From contig JANXQL010000191.1 of NCBI GenBank assembly GCA_025356815.1, positions 1 through 59,621 on the forward strand: a stretch of DNA of 59,621 bases, given 5' to 3'. The translations under genes and the position numbers were made by a program. Source of the DNA: Pseudomonadota bacterium (GTDB lineage: Bacteria; Pseudomonadota; Gammaproteobacteria; Steroidobacterales; Steroidobacteraceae). Each line of letters begins with the position of its first letter. The first letter of the stretch is position 1. This document shows positions 9,008-18,600 of this stretch, piece after piece. A model generated the notes under the pieces. It had not been told where the DNA came from and made no database searches. It worked only from the letters and a program-made list of their open reading frames with translations.

Positions 9008-9903
9008 CTGATACCCCCCACCGCGCCGGCTTCGTCGCGATCGTCGGCCGGCCGAATGTCGGCAAGTCGACGCTGCTTAACACGCTGCTGGAACGCAAGC
9101 TCAGCATCGTCTCGCCGAAGCCGCAGACGACCCGGCACCGGATCCTCGGGCTGTTGAACCGGCCGGGCTTCCAGATCGCGCTGGTCGACACGCCGGGCCT
9201 GCACCTGGGTGGCCGGCGAATGCTGAACACTGTGATGAACCGCACCGCCGCGACCAGCCTCGCCGATGCCGACGTCGTCGCCTTCGTCGTCGAGGCGCTG
9301 CGCTTCACGGCCGAGGACGAGAAGGTGCTGCAGCGGATCAAGGGGGCGGGCCGGCCGGCGATCCTCGTCGTCAACAAGGTCGACCGCGCCCATCCGCGCG
9401 AGCGGCTGCTGCCGTTCATCGCCTCGCTGACCGAGATGCACCCGTTCGTCGAGGTCGTGCCGCTGTCGGCGCTGAAGAAGGACAACGTGACCGCGCTGCC
9501 ACTGGCGCTGGCCAAGCACCTGCCGGAGTCGCCGCCGATGTTCCCGCCCGAGCAGGTGACCGACCGCTCGGAGAAATTCCAGACGACCGAGATCATCCGC
9601 GAGAAGCTCACCATGCGGCTGCAGCAGGAGCTGCCGTACGGCCTGACCGTGGAGATCGAGCGCATGGACGAGACCGAAGACGGACGACTCGAGATCGGCG
9701 CGGTGATCTGGGTCGAGCGCGAGGGCCAGAAGGCGATCGTGATCGGCGAGGGCGGCAGCCTGCTCAAGGAAGTCGGCCGCAGCGCGCGCTACGACCTGAA
9801 CAAGCTTTTCGGCCGGCGCACGCACCTGGAGCTGTGGGTCAAGGTCAAGGACAACTGGGCCGACAGCGCCATCGCGCTGCGTTCGTTCGGCTACGACGGC
9901 TGA
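9004..9903 (+). CDS. era: GTPase Era, 30S ribosome assembly
   Basis: Essential GTPase that binds the 3' end of 16S rRNA during small-subunit maturation. The 299-residue protein has G1 GRPNVGKST (residues 15-23), G2 within TTRHRI, G3 DTPGLH and G4 NKVD. A C-terminal KH domain contains VIGEGGSLLKEVG, the RNA-binding GxxG loop. It overlaps rnc by four bases and precedes recO by 12 bases, consistent with one transcript. Confidence 0.98.
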   Translation: MTDTPHRAGFVAIVGRPNVGKSTLLNTLLERKLSIVSPKPQTTRHRILGLLNRPGFQIALVDTPGLHLGGRRMLNTVMNRTAATSLADADVVAFVVEALRFTAEDEKVLQRIKGAGRPAILVVNKVDRAHPRERLLPFIASLTEMHPFVEVVPLSALKKDNVTALPLALAKHLPESPPMFPPEQVTDRSEKFQTTEIIREKLTMRLQQELPYGLTVEIERMDETEDGRLEIGAVIWVEREGQKAIVIGEGGSLLKEVGRSARYDLNKLFGRRTHLELWVKVKDNWADSAIALRSFGYDG

Positions 9904-9915
9904 GCCGCGGTCGCG

Positions 9916-10659
9916 ATGACCGCGTCGCGGCGGGTCCAGCTAGAGCCTGCGTTCCTGCTGCACCAGAAGCAGTGGCGGGACTCGAGCCGCATCGTCGACT
10001 TCCTGACGCGCGACCACGGCCGAGTGACGCTCTTCGCCAAGGGCGTACGGCGCGCGGGCAGCCACTGGCAGGCGGTGCTGCTGCCGTTCGCGCCGCTGGT
10101 GATCTCCTGGAGCGGGTCCGGTGACGGCGGCACGCTGACCGGCGCAGAACTGGCGACGCGCCCGGTGCCTGTCGCGCCTGCCTGCTTGATGAGCGGGTTC
10201 TACCTCAACGAGCTGGTGCTCAAGCTGCTGGGGCGGGAGGACTCGCATCCGGACGTGCACGACGCCTATGCCCTGGCGCTCGCCGCGCTCGCCACACCGT
10301 CGACCGAGCACCGCGGCCTGAGGCTGTTCGAGAAGCGGCTGCTGGAGGCGCTCGGTGTCGGCGTGGACTATGCGCATCTAGTCGACGGCGGGGCCCGGGT
10401 CGAGCCCGACACGTACTATCATGTGACCCCGGCCCGCGGCGTCACAGGACCCGCCGGCGACCCGTTCCTGCCGTCGGCCTGCCGCGGCGCGGACCTGCTG
10501 TCGTTGGGCGGTGAGGACCTGTCGACGCCCGCGAGTCTGGCCGTGGCACGGCGCGTGCTGCGGGCTGCCATCAATGCGGCGCTCGATGGCAGGGAGCTGT
10601 CGAGCCGGCGGGTCGCACGGGCCGTCCACGAGCGGCGTGCGGGCAAAGAGGAGTCGTGA
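9916..10659 (+). CDS. recO: DNA repair protein RecO
   Basis: Recombination mediator that, with RecR, helps load RecA onto SSB-coated single-stranded DNA. The 247-residue protein begins with an OB-fold ([20 protein letters not shown], then [20 protein letters not shown]) followed by the alpha-helical RecO domain with [13 protein letters not shown]. The conserved zinc cysteines of some RecO proteins are not obvious, as in E. coli. It overlaps pdxJ at GTGA when GTG 10656 is counted. Its place after era matches the standard operon. Confidence 0.95.
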   Translation: MTASRRVQLEPAFLLHQKQWRDSSRIVDFLTRDHGRVTLFAKGVRRAGSHWQAVLLPFAPLVISWSGSGDGGTLTGAELATRPVPVAPACLMSGFYLNELVLKLLGREDSHPDVHDAYALALAALATPSTEHRGLRLFEKRLLEALGVGVDYAHLVDGGARVEPDTYYHVTPARGVTGPAGDPFLPSACRGADLLSLGGEDLSTPASLAVARRVLRAAINAALDGRELSSRRVARAVHERRAGKEES

Positions 10660-10661
10660 CG

Positions 10662-11411
10662 ATGAGCCTGATACCGATGGGCGCGCGAGAAATCGCGCTG
10701 GGCGTGAACATCGACCATGTCGCGACGGTACGCCAGGCGCGCCGCGCGCGTTTCCCCGATCCGCTGTTCGCCGCGCTCGCGGCCGAGCAGGCCGGTGCCG
10801 ACAGCATCACGCTGCACCTGCGCGAGGACCGGCGCCACATCCAGGATCACGACGTCGAGCGCTTCGCGGCCAGCCTGCAGACGCGCATGAACCTCGAGAT
10901 GGCGGCCATCCCCGAGATGGTCGGGATCGCCCGGCGCATCCGCCCGGCCGATGTGTGCCTGGTGCCCGAGAAGCGCACCGAGGTCACCACCGAGGGCGGT
11001 CTGGATGTCGTCGGCGGCGGGCCGGCACTGCGCGAGGCGGTGGCGTCGCTGGGGCAGGCCGGCATCCGCGTGTCGCTGTTCATCGACCCGGACCCGGCGC
11101 AGATCGAGGCCGCCGCCGCGCTCGGTGCGCCGGCGATCGAGCTGCATACCGGTGCCTATGCCGAGGCCGATGGCGAGCGCCGCGCAGAGGAACTGCACCG
11201 CATCGCGAGCGCTGCGCGCGACGCGACGGCGCTCGGGCTGATCGTCAATGCCGGCCACGGTCTGGACTACCACAACGTCCAGCCGGTGGCTGCGATCCCC
11301 GAGCTGGTCGAGCTCAACATCGGCTTCGCGATCATCGCGCGCGCCCTGCACACCGGCCTCGACGCCGCGGTGCGCGAGATGAAGCGCCTGATGCGCGAGG
11401 CCAGGCTGTGA
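10662..11411 (+). CDS. pdxJ: Pyridoxine 5'-phosphate synthase
   Basis: Last step of de novo vitamin B6 synthesis: condenses 1-deoxyxylulose 5-phosphate with 3-amino-2-oxopropyl phosphate to pyridoxine 5'-phosphate in a TIM barrel. The protein shows [15 protein letters not shown] at the first strand, [32 protein letters not shown] and [11 protein letters not shown], all PdxJ signatures. I chose ATG 10662, which has GAGGAG 8 bases upstream; a GTG at 10656 would add two residues. The stop overlaps the GTG of acpS. The pdxJ-acpS pairing is the usual one. Confidence 0.97.
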   Translation: MSLIPMGAREIALGVNIDHVATVRQARRARFPDPLFAALAAEQAGADSITLHLREDRRHIQDHDVERFAASLQTRMNLEMAAIPEMVGIARRIRPADVCLVPEKRTEVTTEGGLDVVGGGPALREAVASLGQAGIRVSLFIDPDPAQIEAAAALGAPAIELHTGAYAEADGERRAEELHRIASAARDATALGLIVNAGHGLDYHNVQPVAAIPELVELNIGFAIIARALHTGLDAAVREMKRLMREARL

Positions 11412-11818
11412 TCTTTGGCATCGGCACGGACCTGGTGCAGATCGACCGGGTCGCAGCCACCTATAGGCGCTTCGGCGCCCACTTCGTCGACCGGCTGCTC
11501 ATGCGCCCCGAGCGTCTGCTGTTCGAGCGCCTGCCGGATACCGAACGGCGTCGCGTGCGCTTCCTTGCCCAGCGGTTCGCAGCCAAGGAAGCGATCGTCA
11601 AGGCGCTCGGCACGGGCTTCGCGCACGGCATCTGGATCCGTGACTGCGGCGTCGTCGCCAATGCCTGGGGACGACCCGAGGTGGCCTGGTCGGAGCGCGG
11701 CCAGCGCGTCGCAAGCGCGCTCGGCGCAGGTGCCGGGCATGTGACGCTGACCGACGAGAACGGCCTGGTCGTCGCGGTTGCGGTGCTGGAGAAGGCCGCG
11801 CCCGGGGGCGCGGCCTGA
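11408..11818 (+). CDS. acpS: Holo-[acyl-carrier-protein] synthase
   Basis: Transfers 4'-phosphopantetheine from CoA to apo-ACP, activating fatty-acid synthesis. The 136-residue protein starts at GTG 11408 inside the pdxJ stop (GTGA). It opens with [13 protein letters not shown], giving the magnesium-binding Asp in GTDLV. The second signature [17 protein letters not shown] contains the conserved Glu and Lys. The C-terminal [17 protein letters not shown] matches family strands. The start of rlmD overlaps its stop by one base (TGATG). The frame is open well upstream, but that part is a shadow of pdxJ. Confidence 0.96.
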   Translation: MIFGIGTDLVQIDRVAATYRRFGAHFVDRLLMRPERLLFERLPDTERRRVRFLAQRFAAKEAIVKALGTGFAHGIWIRDCGVVANAWGRPEVAWSERGQRVASALGAGAGHVTLTDENGLVVAVAVLEKAAPGGAA

Positions 11819-13122
11819 TGCAGGGAACCGAACTGGTAGAGATCGTCGATCTCGCCCATGACGGTCGCGGCGTCGCGCGCCTGAACGGCAAGGCGGTGTT
11901 CGTCGCCGGTGCGCTGCCCGGCGAGCAGGCACGCATCCGTAGGGTCAAGCAGCGCAAGCGCCTCGACGAGGCCGTGCTGGTGGAACTGGTGAGCACGGCG
12001 CCCACCCGTGTGGTACCGCACTGCCCCCACTTTGGCCGCTGTGGCGGCTGCGCGCTGCAGCACATGGATCCGCAGGCGCAGCTCGCGGCGAAGTCACGCG
12101 AGCTGCAGCAGCAGCTGGAGCGCATCGGTCACGTCCGCCCGACGACGCTGCTGCCGCCGCTGGCCGGCCCGCTGTACGGATACCGCCGCCGCGCCCGGCT
12201 CGGCGTGCGGGTGCTGCCCAGGAGCGGCCGTGCGATCGTCGGCTTTCGCGAGCGCACGACCCCGCTGTTGACCGACGTGCGCGACTGCGCGGTGCTGGCG
12301 GCGCCCGTGGGGCCGCTGTGCGAGGCGCTGGGCGAGCTGGTGGGCCTGCTGTCGATCGGCGACAGCATCCCGCAGATCGAAGTCGCCATCGGCGAGCACG
12401 CGACCGTGCTCGTGCTGCGCATCCTCGCGCAGCCGACCGAGGCTGACGCGGTGCGATTGCAGGCATTCTCGGTCCAGCACGGCGTGCAGTTCTGGCTGCA
12501 GCGCGAAGGTCCCGCCAGTGCCGTGCCGATCGAGGGCGCCGTGCCGGTGCTCGACTACACGCTGCCGGAGTTCGACGTCCGGCTCGAGTTCAGCCCGCTG
12601 GATTTCGTGCAGGTCAACGCCGACCTCAACCAGCGCATGGTAGCCGAGGCGATCCGCCTGCTGGCGCCAGCGCCGGGCGATCGCGTGCTCGATCTGTTCT
12701 GCGGGCTCGGCAACTTCACGCTGCCGCTCGCCCGTCGCGCCGTCGACGTGCTGGGCGTGGAGGGCGATGCGGGCCTCGTCGCCCGGGGGCGCCACAACGC
12801 CGCCCTCAATGGCCTTGGCAATGCCCGCTTCGCCCTCGCCAACCTGTTCGGCCCGCTGGGTGGCGAGCCGTGGGCCCGCGAGCGCTTCCAGCGCGTCCTG
12901 CTCGACCCGCCACGCGCCGGCGCCGTCGAGGCGCTGCCGCTGATCGCCGCCAGCGGTGCGAGCCGCGTCGTGTATATTTCCTGCCACCCGGCCAGCCTTG
13001 CCCGCGACGCCGGGCTGCTGGTGAATGAACACGGCTTCACGCTGTCCGCCGCCGGAGTGATGGACATGTTTCCCCATACGGCCCATGTCGAGTCGATCGC
13101 GCTCTTCGAGCGACCCGCATGA
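11818..13122 (+). CDS. rlmD: 23S rRNA (uracil-1939-C5)-methyltransferase RlmD (RumA)
   Basis: SAM-dependent enzyme that forms m5U1939 in 23S rRNA. The 434-residue protein has an N-terminal TRAM domain (residues about 1-58) and a [4Fe-4S] site beginning with HCPHFGRCGGC (Cys69, Cys75, Cys78), with a further Cys in VRDCAVL. The Rossmann domain has DLFCGLGNFTLPLA as SAM motif and LLDPPRAGA. The catalytic nucleophile is Cys389 in VYISCHPASLARD. Length and cysteine spacing match RlmD rather than RlmC or TrmA. It overlaps acpS by one base and nagZ by four. Confidence 0.95.
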   Translation: MQGTELVEIVDLAHDGRGVARLNGKAVFVAGALPGEQARIRRVKQRKRLDEAVLVELVSTAPTRVVPHCPHFGRCGGCALQHMDPQAQLAAKSRELQQQLERIGHVRPTTLLPPLAGPLYGYRRRARLGVRVLPRSGRAIVGFRERTTPLLTDVRDCAVLAAPVGPLCEALGELVGLLSIGDSIPQIEVAIGEHATVLVLRILAQPTEADAVRLQAFSVQHGVQFWLQREGPASAVPIEGAVPVLDYTLPEFDVRLEFSPLDFVQVNADLNQRMVAEAIRLLAPAPGDRVLDLFCGLGNFTLPLARRAVDVLGVEGDAGLVARGRHNAALNGLGNARFALANLFGPLGGEPWARERFQRVLLDPPRAGAVEALPLIAASGASRVVYISCHPASLARDAGLLVNEHGFTLSAAGVMDMFPHTAHVESIALFERPA

Positions 13123-14180
13123 CGCTCGGCTGCCTGATGGTGGATGTCGCCGGGCGCTCGCTGCTGCCGGAGGACCGTGCGGTCCTGGAGCATCCCCTGA
13201 TCGGCGGCGTCATCCTCTTCACGCGCAACTACGACAGCCCCGAGCAGCTGGCGGCGCTGGTAGCCGAGATCCGCGCCGTGCGCAGCCCGCCACTGCTGGT
13301 GGCCGTCGATCATGAGGGCGGGCGGGTGCAGCGCTTCCGTCCTGGGTTCACGCTGCTGCCACCGATGCGTCGTTTCGGGCGCGAATACGACATGGACCGC
13401 AGCCAGGGCCGGGCGCTGGCGCGCGACGCCGGCTGGCTGATCGGCGCCGAACTGCGCGCGCTGGGCATCGATCTGGCGTTCGCGCCTGTGGTTGACCTTG
13501 AATACGGCGTCAGCGAGGTGATCGGCGATCGCGCGCTGCACGCGGATCCCGCCGCCGTGGCCGAGCTCGCCGGCGCGGTCATGGCCGGGATGCGCGAGGC
13601 GGGCATGAGCGCGACGGCCAAGCACTTCCCCGGCCACGGCGCCGTCGTGCTCGACTCGCACATCGCGCTGCCGGTGGATCGGCGTGACTACGTGGACCTG
13701 GAGGCGGAGCTGACCCCCTACCGCCGGTTGATCGCGAACGGCCTGCCGTCGGTGATGATGGCGCACGTCGTGTTCCAGGCGGTCGACCCAATGCCTGCGA
13801 GCCTGTCGCGTCGCTGGGTCGGCGACGTGCTACGCGGCGAGCTCGGCTTCCAGGGGGCCGTATTCACCGACGACCTGAGCATGGCCGGGGCCGCGGCCTT
13901 CGGTGGCGTCATCGCGCGCGTCCGGCTCGCGCTCGCGGCGGGATGCGACATGCTGCTGCTGTGCAATGCGCGCGCGGCCGTCCACGAGGTGCTGGATGGC
14001 CTGCAGCGCACGCCGGAGCCGGTCTCGTCATTGCGCCTGGCGCGGTTGCACGGTCACGGTGCGACCGGTGCCGGCGTACATCGCGAACTGCGCGCATCGC
14101 CGCGCTGGCTGCGCACGAGCGCTGCGCTGGAGCGGGCGCGCGACGCGCGCCCGGTGCTGCGACTGGAAGGGGATGCCTGA
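13119..14180 (+). CDS. nagZ: Beta-N-acetylhexosaminidase NagZ
   Basis: Cytoplasmic glycoside hydrolase family 3 enzyme of peptidoglycan recycling, removing GlcNAc from GlcNAc-anhydroMurNAc peptides. These can influence AmpC-type beta-lactamase induction. The 353-residue protein begins with GCLMVDVAGRSL and has VDHEGGRVQRF. It carries the NagZ signature KHFPGHG (168-174) followed by DSH, and the nucleophile-containing TDDLSMAGA (Asp251). It is complete and overlaps rlmD by four bases. There is nothing to suggest loss of activity. Confidence 0.95.
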   Translation: MTLGCLMVDVAGRSLLPEDRAVLEHPLIGGVILFTRNYDSPEQLAALVAEIRAVRSPPLLVAVDHEGGRVQRFRPGFTLLPPMRRFGREYDMDRSQGRALARDAGWLIGAELRALGIDLAFAPVVDLEYGVSEVIGDRALHADPAAVAELAGAVMAGMREAGMSATAKHFPGHGAVVLDSHIALPVDRRDYVDLEAELTPYRRLIANGLPSVMMAHVVFQAVDPMPASLSRRWVGDVLRGELGFQGAVFTDDLSMAGAAAFGGVIARVRLALAAGCDMLLLCNARAAVHEVLDGLQRTPEPVSSLRLARLHGHGATGAGVHRELRASPRWLRTSAALERARDARPVLRLEGDA

Positions 14181-14182
14181 TC

Positions 14183-15112
14183 ATGTCAATCGCAACACTC
14201 AGCCTCGCGCTCCTCGAGCACTGGCCCGGCGCCGTCGCCGTGGTCGACGTGCGCGACGAGACGCTGCCGGTGGTACTGGTCAACCAGTCGCTCGCCGAGC
14301 TGCGGGGCAGCACTGCCGGAGAGATCCGTGCAGCGGGTCTGGCGTACCTTCTTGGCGACAATGCCCAGGCGGAGCGCATGGCCGCGCTCAGGCTGCTGTT
14401 CGCAGCCGGTGACAGCACCTCGCTGCAGGTCACGCTGACGGACCCGGCGGTGGGGCCGTACTCGGCGGAGCTGCGCTTCGAGCCCCTGCGCGACGCCGAC
14501 GGCAGCGTGACCCACTACGCGATATTCCATGACCGGGTCGGACTGCTGGCCGCGCAGGGCGACGGCGCGCACCCCCCACGCCCGCCGGTGGCCCGTGACG
14601 ACCGACTGACGGGGCTGCGGCACGTCGACCTGTTCCACGAGTTCTACCGGCGTGACTTCTCGATCGCCCAGCGCGAGGGACGTGCGCTTGCGCTGTTCGT
14701 CTTCGACATCGACTCGCTCGGGGTCTACAACGAGACCTTCGGCCGCCTCGCCGGCGACACCGTGATTCGCCGCGTCGGGCGCGCCCTGCTGACCGGCCTG
14801 CGACGCGCCAGCGACCTGGTGGCGCGCGTGGACGGCGGGCGCTTCGTCGGCCTGGCCGCGGGCATGGACGCGGAGCAGGCACTGCGCCATGCGCAGGCTC
14901 TGGCGCTGCGGGTGCGCGAGCTGCACCTGCACCATCCGCGCTCGATGGTGGCCAGAGTCGTGACGGTCAGTTTCGGGGTCGCGCAGATGCGCCCCGGGCC
15001 TGACGCGTCGCCGGAGCAGTTGCTGCGCGAGGCGCTCGGCTCGCTGGAGGCGGCGCGCGTCGCACGCAGCAGCCCGGCCACGCTCAGCGCGACGCCGGCC
15101 GAGGGCGACTAA
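14183..15112 (+). CDS. PAS-like plus degenerate GGDEF domain protein
   Basis: Protein of 309 residues starting at ATG 14183, two bases after nagZ. Residues about 1-120 look like a PAS sensor domain (VLVNQSLAELRG, then SAELRFEPLRDADGSVTHYA). A GGDEF domain starts at DRLTGLRH (140-147), and FDIDSLGVYNETFGRLAGD keeps the first metal-binding Asp. The signature loop reads DGGRF (217-221) instead of GGDEF, so catalytic and metal-binding residues are lost and c-di-GMP synthesis is unlikely. It may bind GTP or act as a signalling partner. No EAL domain and no membrane segment are visible. The signal and target are unknown. Confidence 0.85.
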   Translation: MSIATLSLALLEHWPGAVAVVDVRDETLPVVLVNQSLAELRGSTAGEIRAAGLAYLLGDNAQAERMAALRLLFAAGDSTSLQVTLTDPAVGPYSAELRFEPLRDADGSVTHYAIFHDRVGLLAAQGDGAHPPRPPVARDDRLTGLRHVDLFHEFYRRDFSIAQREGRALALFVFDIDSLGVYNETFGRLAGDTVIRRVGRALLTGLRRASDLVARVDGGRFVGLAAGMDAEQALRHAQALALRVRELHLHHPRSMVARVVTVSFGVAQMRPGPDASPEQLLREALGSLEAARVARSSPATLSATPAEGD

Positions 15113-15119
15113 AGCCGCT

Positions 15120-15674
15120 TCACTCGCCGCTCGGGGTGTCCCTGGTGGGGCGCACCTGGACGATCAGGCCGAAGGCCGGATGATCGAAGTAATGCCGCTC
15201 GCCGAACTTGATGCGGCGCTTGGTGCGGATCCCGTAGCGGTGCTCGCCGCTGCTCCAGTCGACGTTCACGAACAGGAACAGGTATTGGCTGCGCTGCACG
15301 GCGATGCCGCCCGCCAGCGGCACGCCATCGCCGAGCACTTCGTCCAGGCCTGCGGTGGTGCGGCCGTTCGGCGGCACGATCGCGCTCCAGGCGGTGTGCG
15401 CCAGGATCTGCATGCCACCGCGACGCGCGAGCGCATCCCTCGCGGCGCCCAGCTGCCAGCTGTCCGTAGCCAGCACCTCGACCCGCCCAGTGATGCTCGA
15501 CACCGGCACCAGTGGCGGCAGCGGCACGGGTTTGGGCAGCACGCCGGTCTGGCGGAAGGCGAGCATCTCGACGATGACCCTGGAGCTGCCGACCGGGATC
15601 TCGCCCAGGGCGGGCAGCGCCATGCCCGCGGCGAGGCCGAGCAGCACGGTGCGACGGGTGACGGAAGCGGTCAT
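15120..15674 (-). CDS. CsiV-like periplasmic protein
   Basis: Exported protein of 184 residues ending in FDHPAFGLIVQVRP, the C-terminal signature of the CsiV peptidoglycan-binding family (PF10972). It also has RVIVEMLAFRQTG near the start and QYLFLFVNVDW in the middle. The N-terminus (VTRRTVLLGLAAGMALPALG) is a signal sequence with a twin arginine, possibly a Tat signal. Its ATG overlaps the mfd stop (ATGA on the minus strand), matching the common mfd-csiV pairing in gammaproteobacteria. CsiV in E. coli-like organisms is linked to cell-wall stress; the exact role here is inferred. Confidence 0.82.
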   Translation of the reverse strand: MTASVTRRTVLLGLAAGMALPALGEIPVGSSRVIVEMLAFRQTGVLPKPVPLPPLVPVSSITGRVEVLATDSWQLGAARDALARRGGMQILAHTAWSAIVPPNGRTTAGLDEVLGDGVPLAGGIAVQRSQYLFLFVNVDWSSGEHRYGIRTKRRIKFGERHYFDHPAFGLIVQVRPTRDTPSGE

Positions 15675-18600
15675 GGGCCGAGTTTACCCGATGCCCCAAC
15701 GGCGAGCGCCGTCAGCAGCTGCTCGGCGAACTTGAAGCGCGCTGCCGGCAGCTCTGACTTGTGGGCATGTCGCAGCCGGGTCGGTCCGTCGAGCCGGTAG
15801 GACTTGGCCTCCTTCTGCACCAGGCGCAGCACTGTGGCGGGGTCGACCCGGTGCTCGGTGCCGAAGTCGACGACCCCGCCCAGCGGGCCGACATCGAGGC
15901 GCTTCAGGCCGAGCGCGCTCGCGACGAGCTTCAGGCGAGTGACCCGGTAGAGGTTGTCGATCGGCGCGGGCAGTGGCCCGAAGCGGTCGACCATCTCGGC
16001 GGACAGCTCGTCGAGCGCCTCGGCATCGGGCGCCGCCGCGATGCGCTTGTAAAGCACCAGTCGCAGGTGCACGTCGGGCATGTAGTCCGCCGGAATCAGC
16101 GTCGGCACGTGCAGGTCGACCTCCGGACCGGAGTGCAGCGGTGCGTCGAGGTTCGGCTCCTTGCCTGACTTCAGGGCCTTGATGGCGCGGTCGAGCAGGT
16201 CCAGGTAGAGGCTGAAGCCGATCTCGGTGATCTGGCCGCTCTGCTCATCGCCGAGCAGTTCGCCGGCGCCGCGGATCTCGAGGTCCTGGGTCGCGAGCGC
16301 GAAGCCGGCGCCAAGGTCCTCGAGCGATTCGATCGCCTCGAGCCGCTTGGCCGCGTCGCCCGTGAGCGCCGCCTTCGGTGGCGCCAGCAGGTAGGCGAAC
16401 GCGCGGTGGTGCGAGCGGCCGACCCGGCCACGCAGCTGGTGCAGCTGGGCGAGTCCGAAGCGGTCGGCGCGGTCGATGATCATCGTGTTCGCGGTCGGCA
16501 CGTCGATGCCGCTCTCGATGATGGTGGTGCACAGAAGCAGGTTGAAGCGCCGGTGATAGAAGTCGAGCATCAGCCGCTCGAGGTCCCGCTCGCGCATCTG
16601 GCCGTGGCCGACGCGCACGTCCGCCTCCGGAACGAGGGCGCGCAGCTCCGCCGCGCGCCGCTCGATCGACTCGACCGCGTTGTGGACGAAGAACACCTGC
16701 CCGCCGCGGCGGATCTCGCGCAGGATCGCCTCGCGGATCGTCGCCGCGTTCCACTCCAGTACGAAGGTCTGCACGGCGAGCCGCTCGGACGGTGGCGTCG
16801 TGATCAGCGACAGCTCGCGCAGCCCGCCGAGGGCCATGTTCAGCGTGCGCGGGATCGGGGTCGCGGTCAGGGTCAGCATGTCGACGTCAGCGCGCAGCGC
16901 CTTCAGGCGCTCCTTGTCGCGCACGCCGAAGCGGTGCTCCTCGTCGATGATCACCAGCCCCAGGCGCGCGAATTTCACGCCCGACTGCAGCAGCTTGTGG
17001 GTCGCGACGACGATGTCGATCGCACCACTGGCGAGGCCCTCCATGACCGCCTTCGACTCCTTGGTCGAGCGGAACCGTGACAGGCTCTCCACGCGCACAG
17101 GCCAGTCGGCGAAGCGATCTGTGAAGGTCTGGTGGTGCTGCTGCGCGAGCAGCGTCGTGGGCACCAGCACCGCGACCTGCCGGCCGGCCTGTACCGCGGC
17201 GAAAGCTGCCCGCATCGCGACCTCGGTCTTGCCGAAGCCGACGTCGCCGCAGACGACCCGATCCATGGGCTTGGGGGTGGCGAGGTCCGTCAGCACCGCC
17301 TTGATGGCCTCGCGCTGGTCGTGCGTCTCCTCAAACGGGAACGCGTCCTCGAAGGCCGCGAATTCCTTCGGGTCCGGCAGCATGGCGGTGCCCTCGCGGG
17401 CAGCGCGGCGCGCGTACAGGTCGAGCAGCTCCGCGGCGACGTCGCGCACGCGGTCGGCGGCGCGACGGCGCGCCTTTTGCCAATCCGCGCCGCCGAGCTT
17501 GTGCAGCGGCGCGCTTTCGGCCGGGGCGCCGGTGTAACGGGTGACCCGCTCGAGCGCGGTGACTGGCACGTACAGCTTGTCGCCGCCGAGGTACTCGATG
17601 ACCAGAAACTCGTGTGCGAGTCCGTCGACGTCGAGCATCTTCAGCCCGTGGTAGCGGCCGACGCCGTGGTCCTCGTGCACGACCGGCGCGCCGATCGTCA
17701 GGTCCTTCAGGTCCCGCAGGATCTGCTCCGGGTCGCGCTCCGCGCGCCGGCGGCGCCGCTCCTGGCGCGCCCGTTCGCCGTACAGCTGTTCCTCGGTGAC
17801 GATCGCGAGCCGCGCGGACGGCACCAGCAGGCCGCCGACATGGCCGTTGACCGTGATCGAGAGCTGGCCCGGTTCGGCACGGAACTCGCTCCAGCCGCCG
17901 ACCGCCTTCGGGAAGCAGTCGTTGCGGCGCAGCAGCTCCAGCAGCACCTCGCGCCGGCCGGCGGACTCGGCGGCGAACAGCACGTGGCCGTCGAACGCGC
18001 GCACGAACGCCAGCAGCGCGGCGGCCGGCGCCTCCGCGCGCGGGTCCATCTTCAGCAGCGGCGGCGCATCGGTGCCGTAGTTGCGAAAGGGGATCGTCGC
18101 GGCCTCGGCCGCCAAAGGCTCCACTTTCAGGGCGGTCACCGTCACGCGTGGCAGTTGGGCGACGCGGTGGCCCAGCTCGTCTGGCGGCAGGAACACCGCG
18201 GCGGGATCGAGCAGCGGCCGCTCGATGTCGTGCCTGCGCTGCTCGTGGCGGTGCGCGATGTCGGCCCATGCGCGCTCGAGGACGGTGGCAAGGCCGCAGG
18301 CGTCGACCAGCAGCACCGGGCCTGACAGGTAGTCGAACAGCGTCGCGAGCTGGTCGAAGCACAGCGGCAGGTAGTACTCGATGCCGCCGACCGGCAGGCC
18401 GTCGCTGAAGCTGCGATAGATCTGCGAGCGATTGACGTCCCCCTCGAACCGCTGCCGGTAGCGGCGGCGAAACTCCTTGATCGCCTCCGGCGTCAGCGAG
18501 AACTCCCGCGCCGGCAGCAGGCGGATGCGCTCGAGCTTGTCGCCGGAGCGCTGCGTGTCGGGGTCGAAGGTACGAATGCTGTCGACATCTGCGTCGAACA

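Noticed and set aside
13943-14182. In-frame upstream extension of the GGDEF-like gene inside nagZ
   Set aside because: The extra residues are low complexity and overlap the conserved end of nagZ; ATG 14183 gives a normal PAS start.
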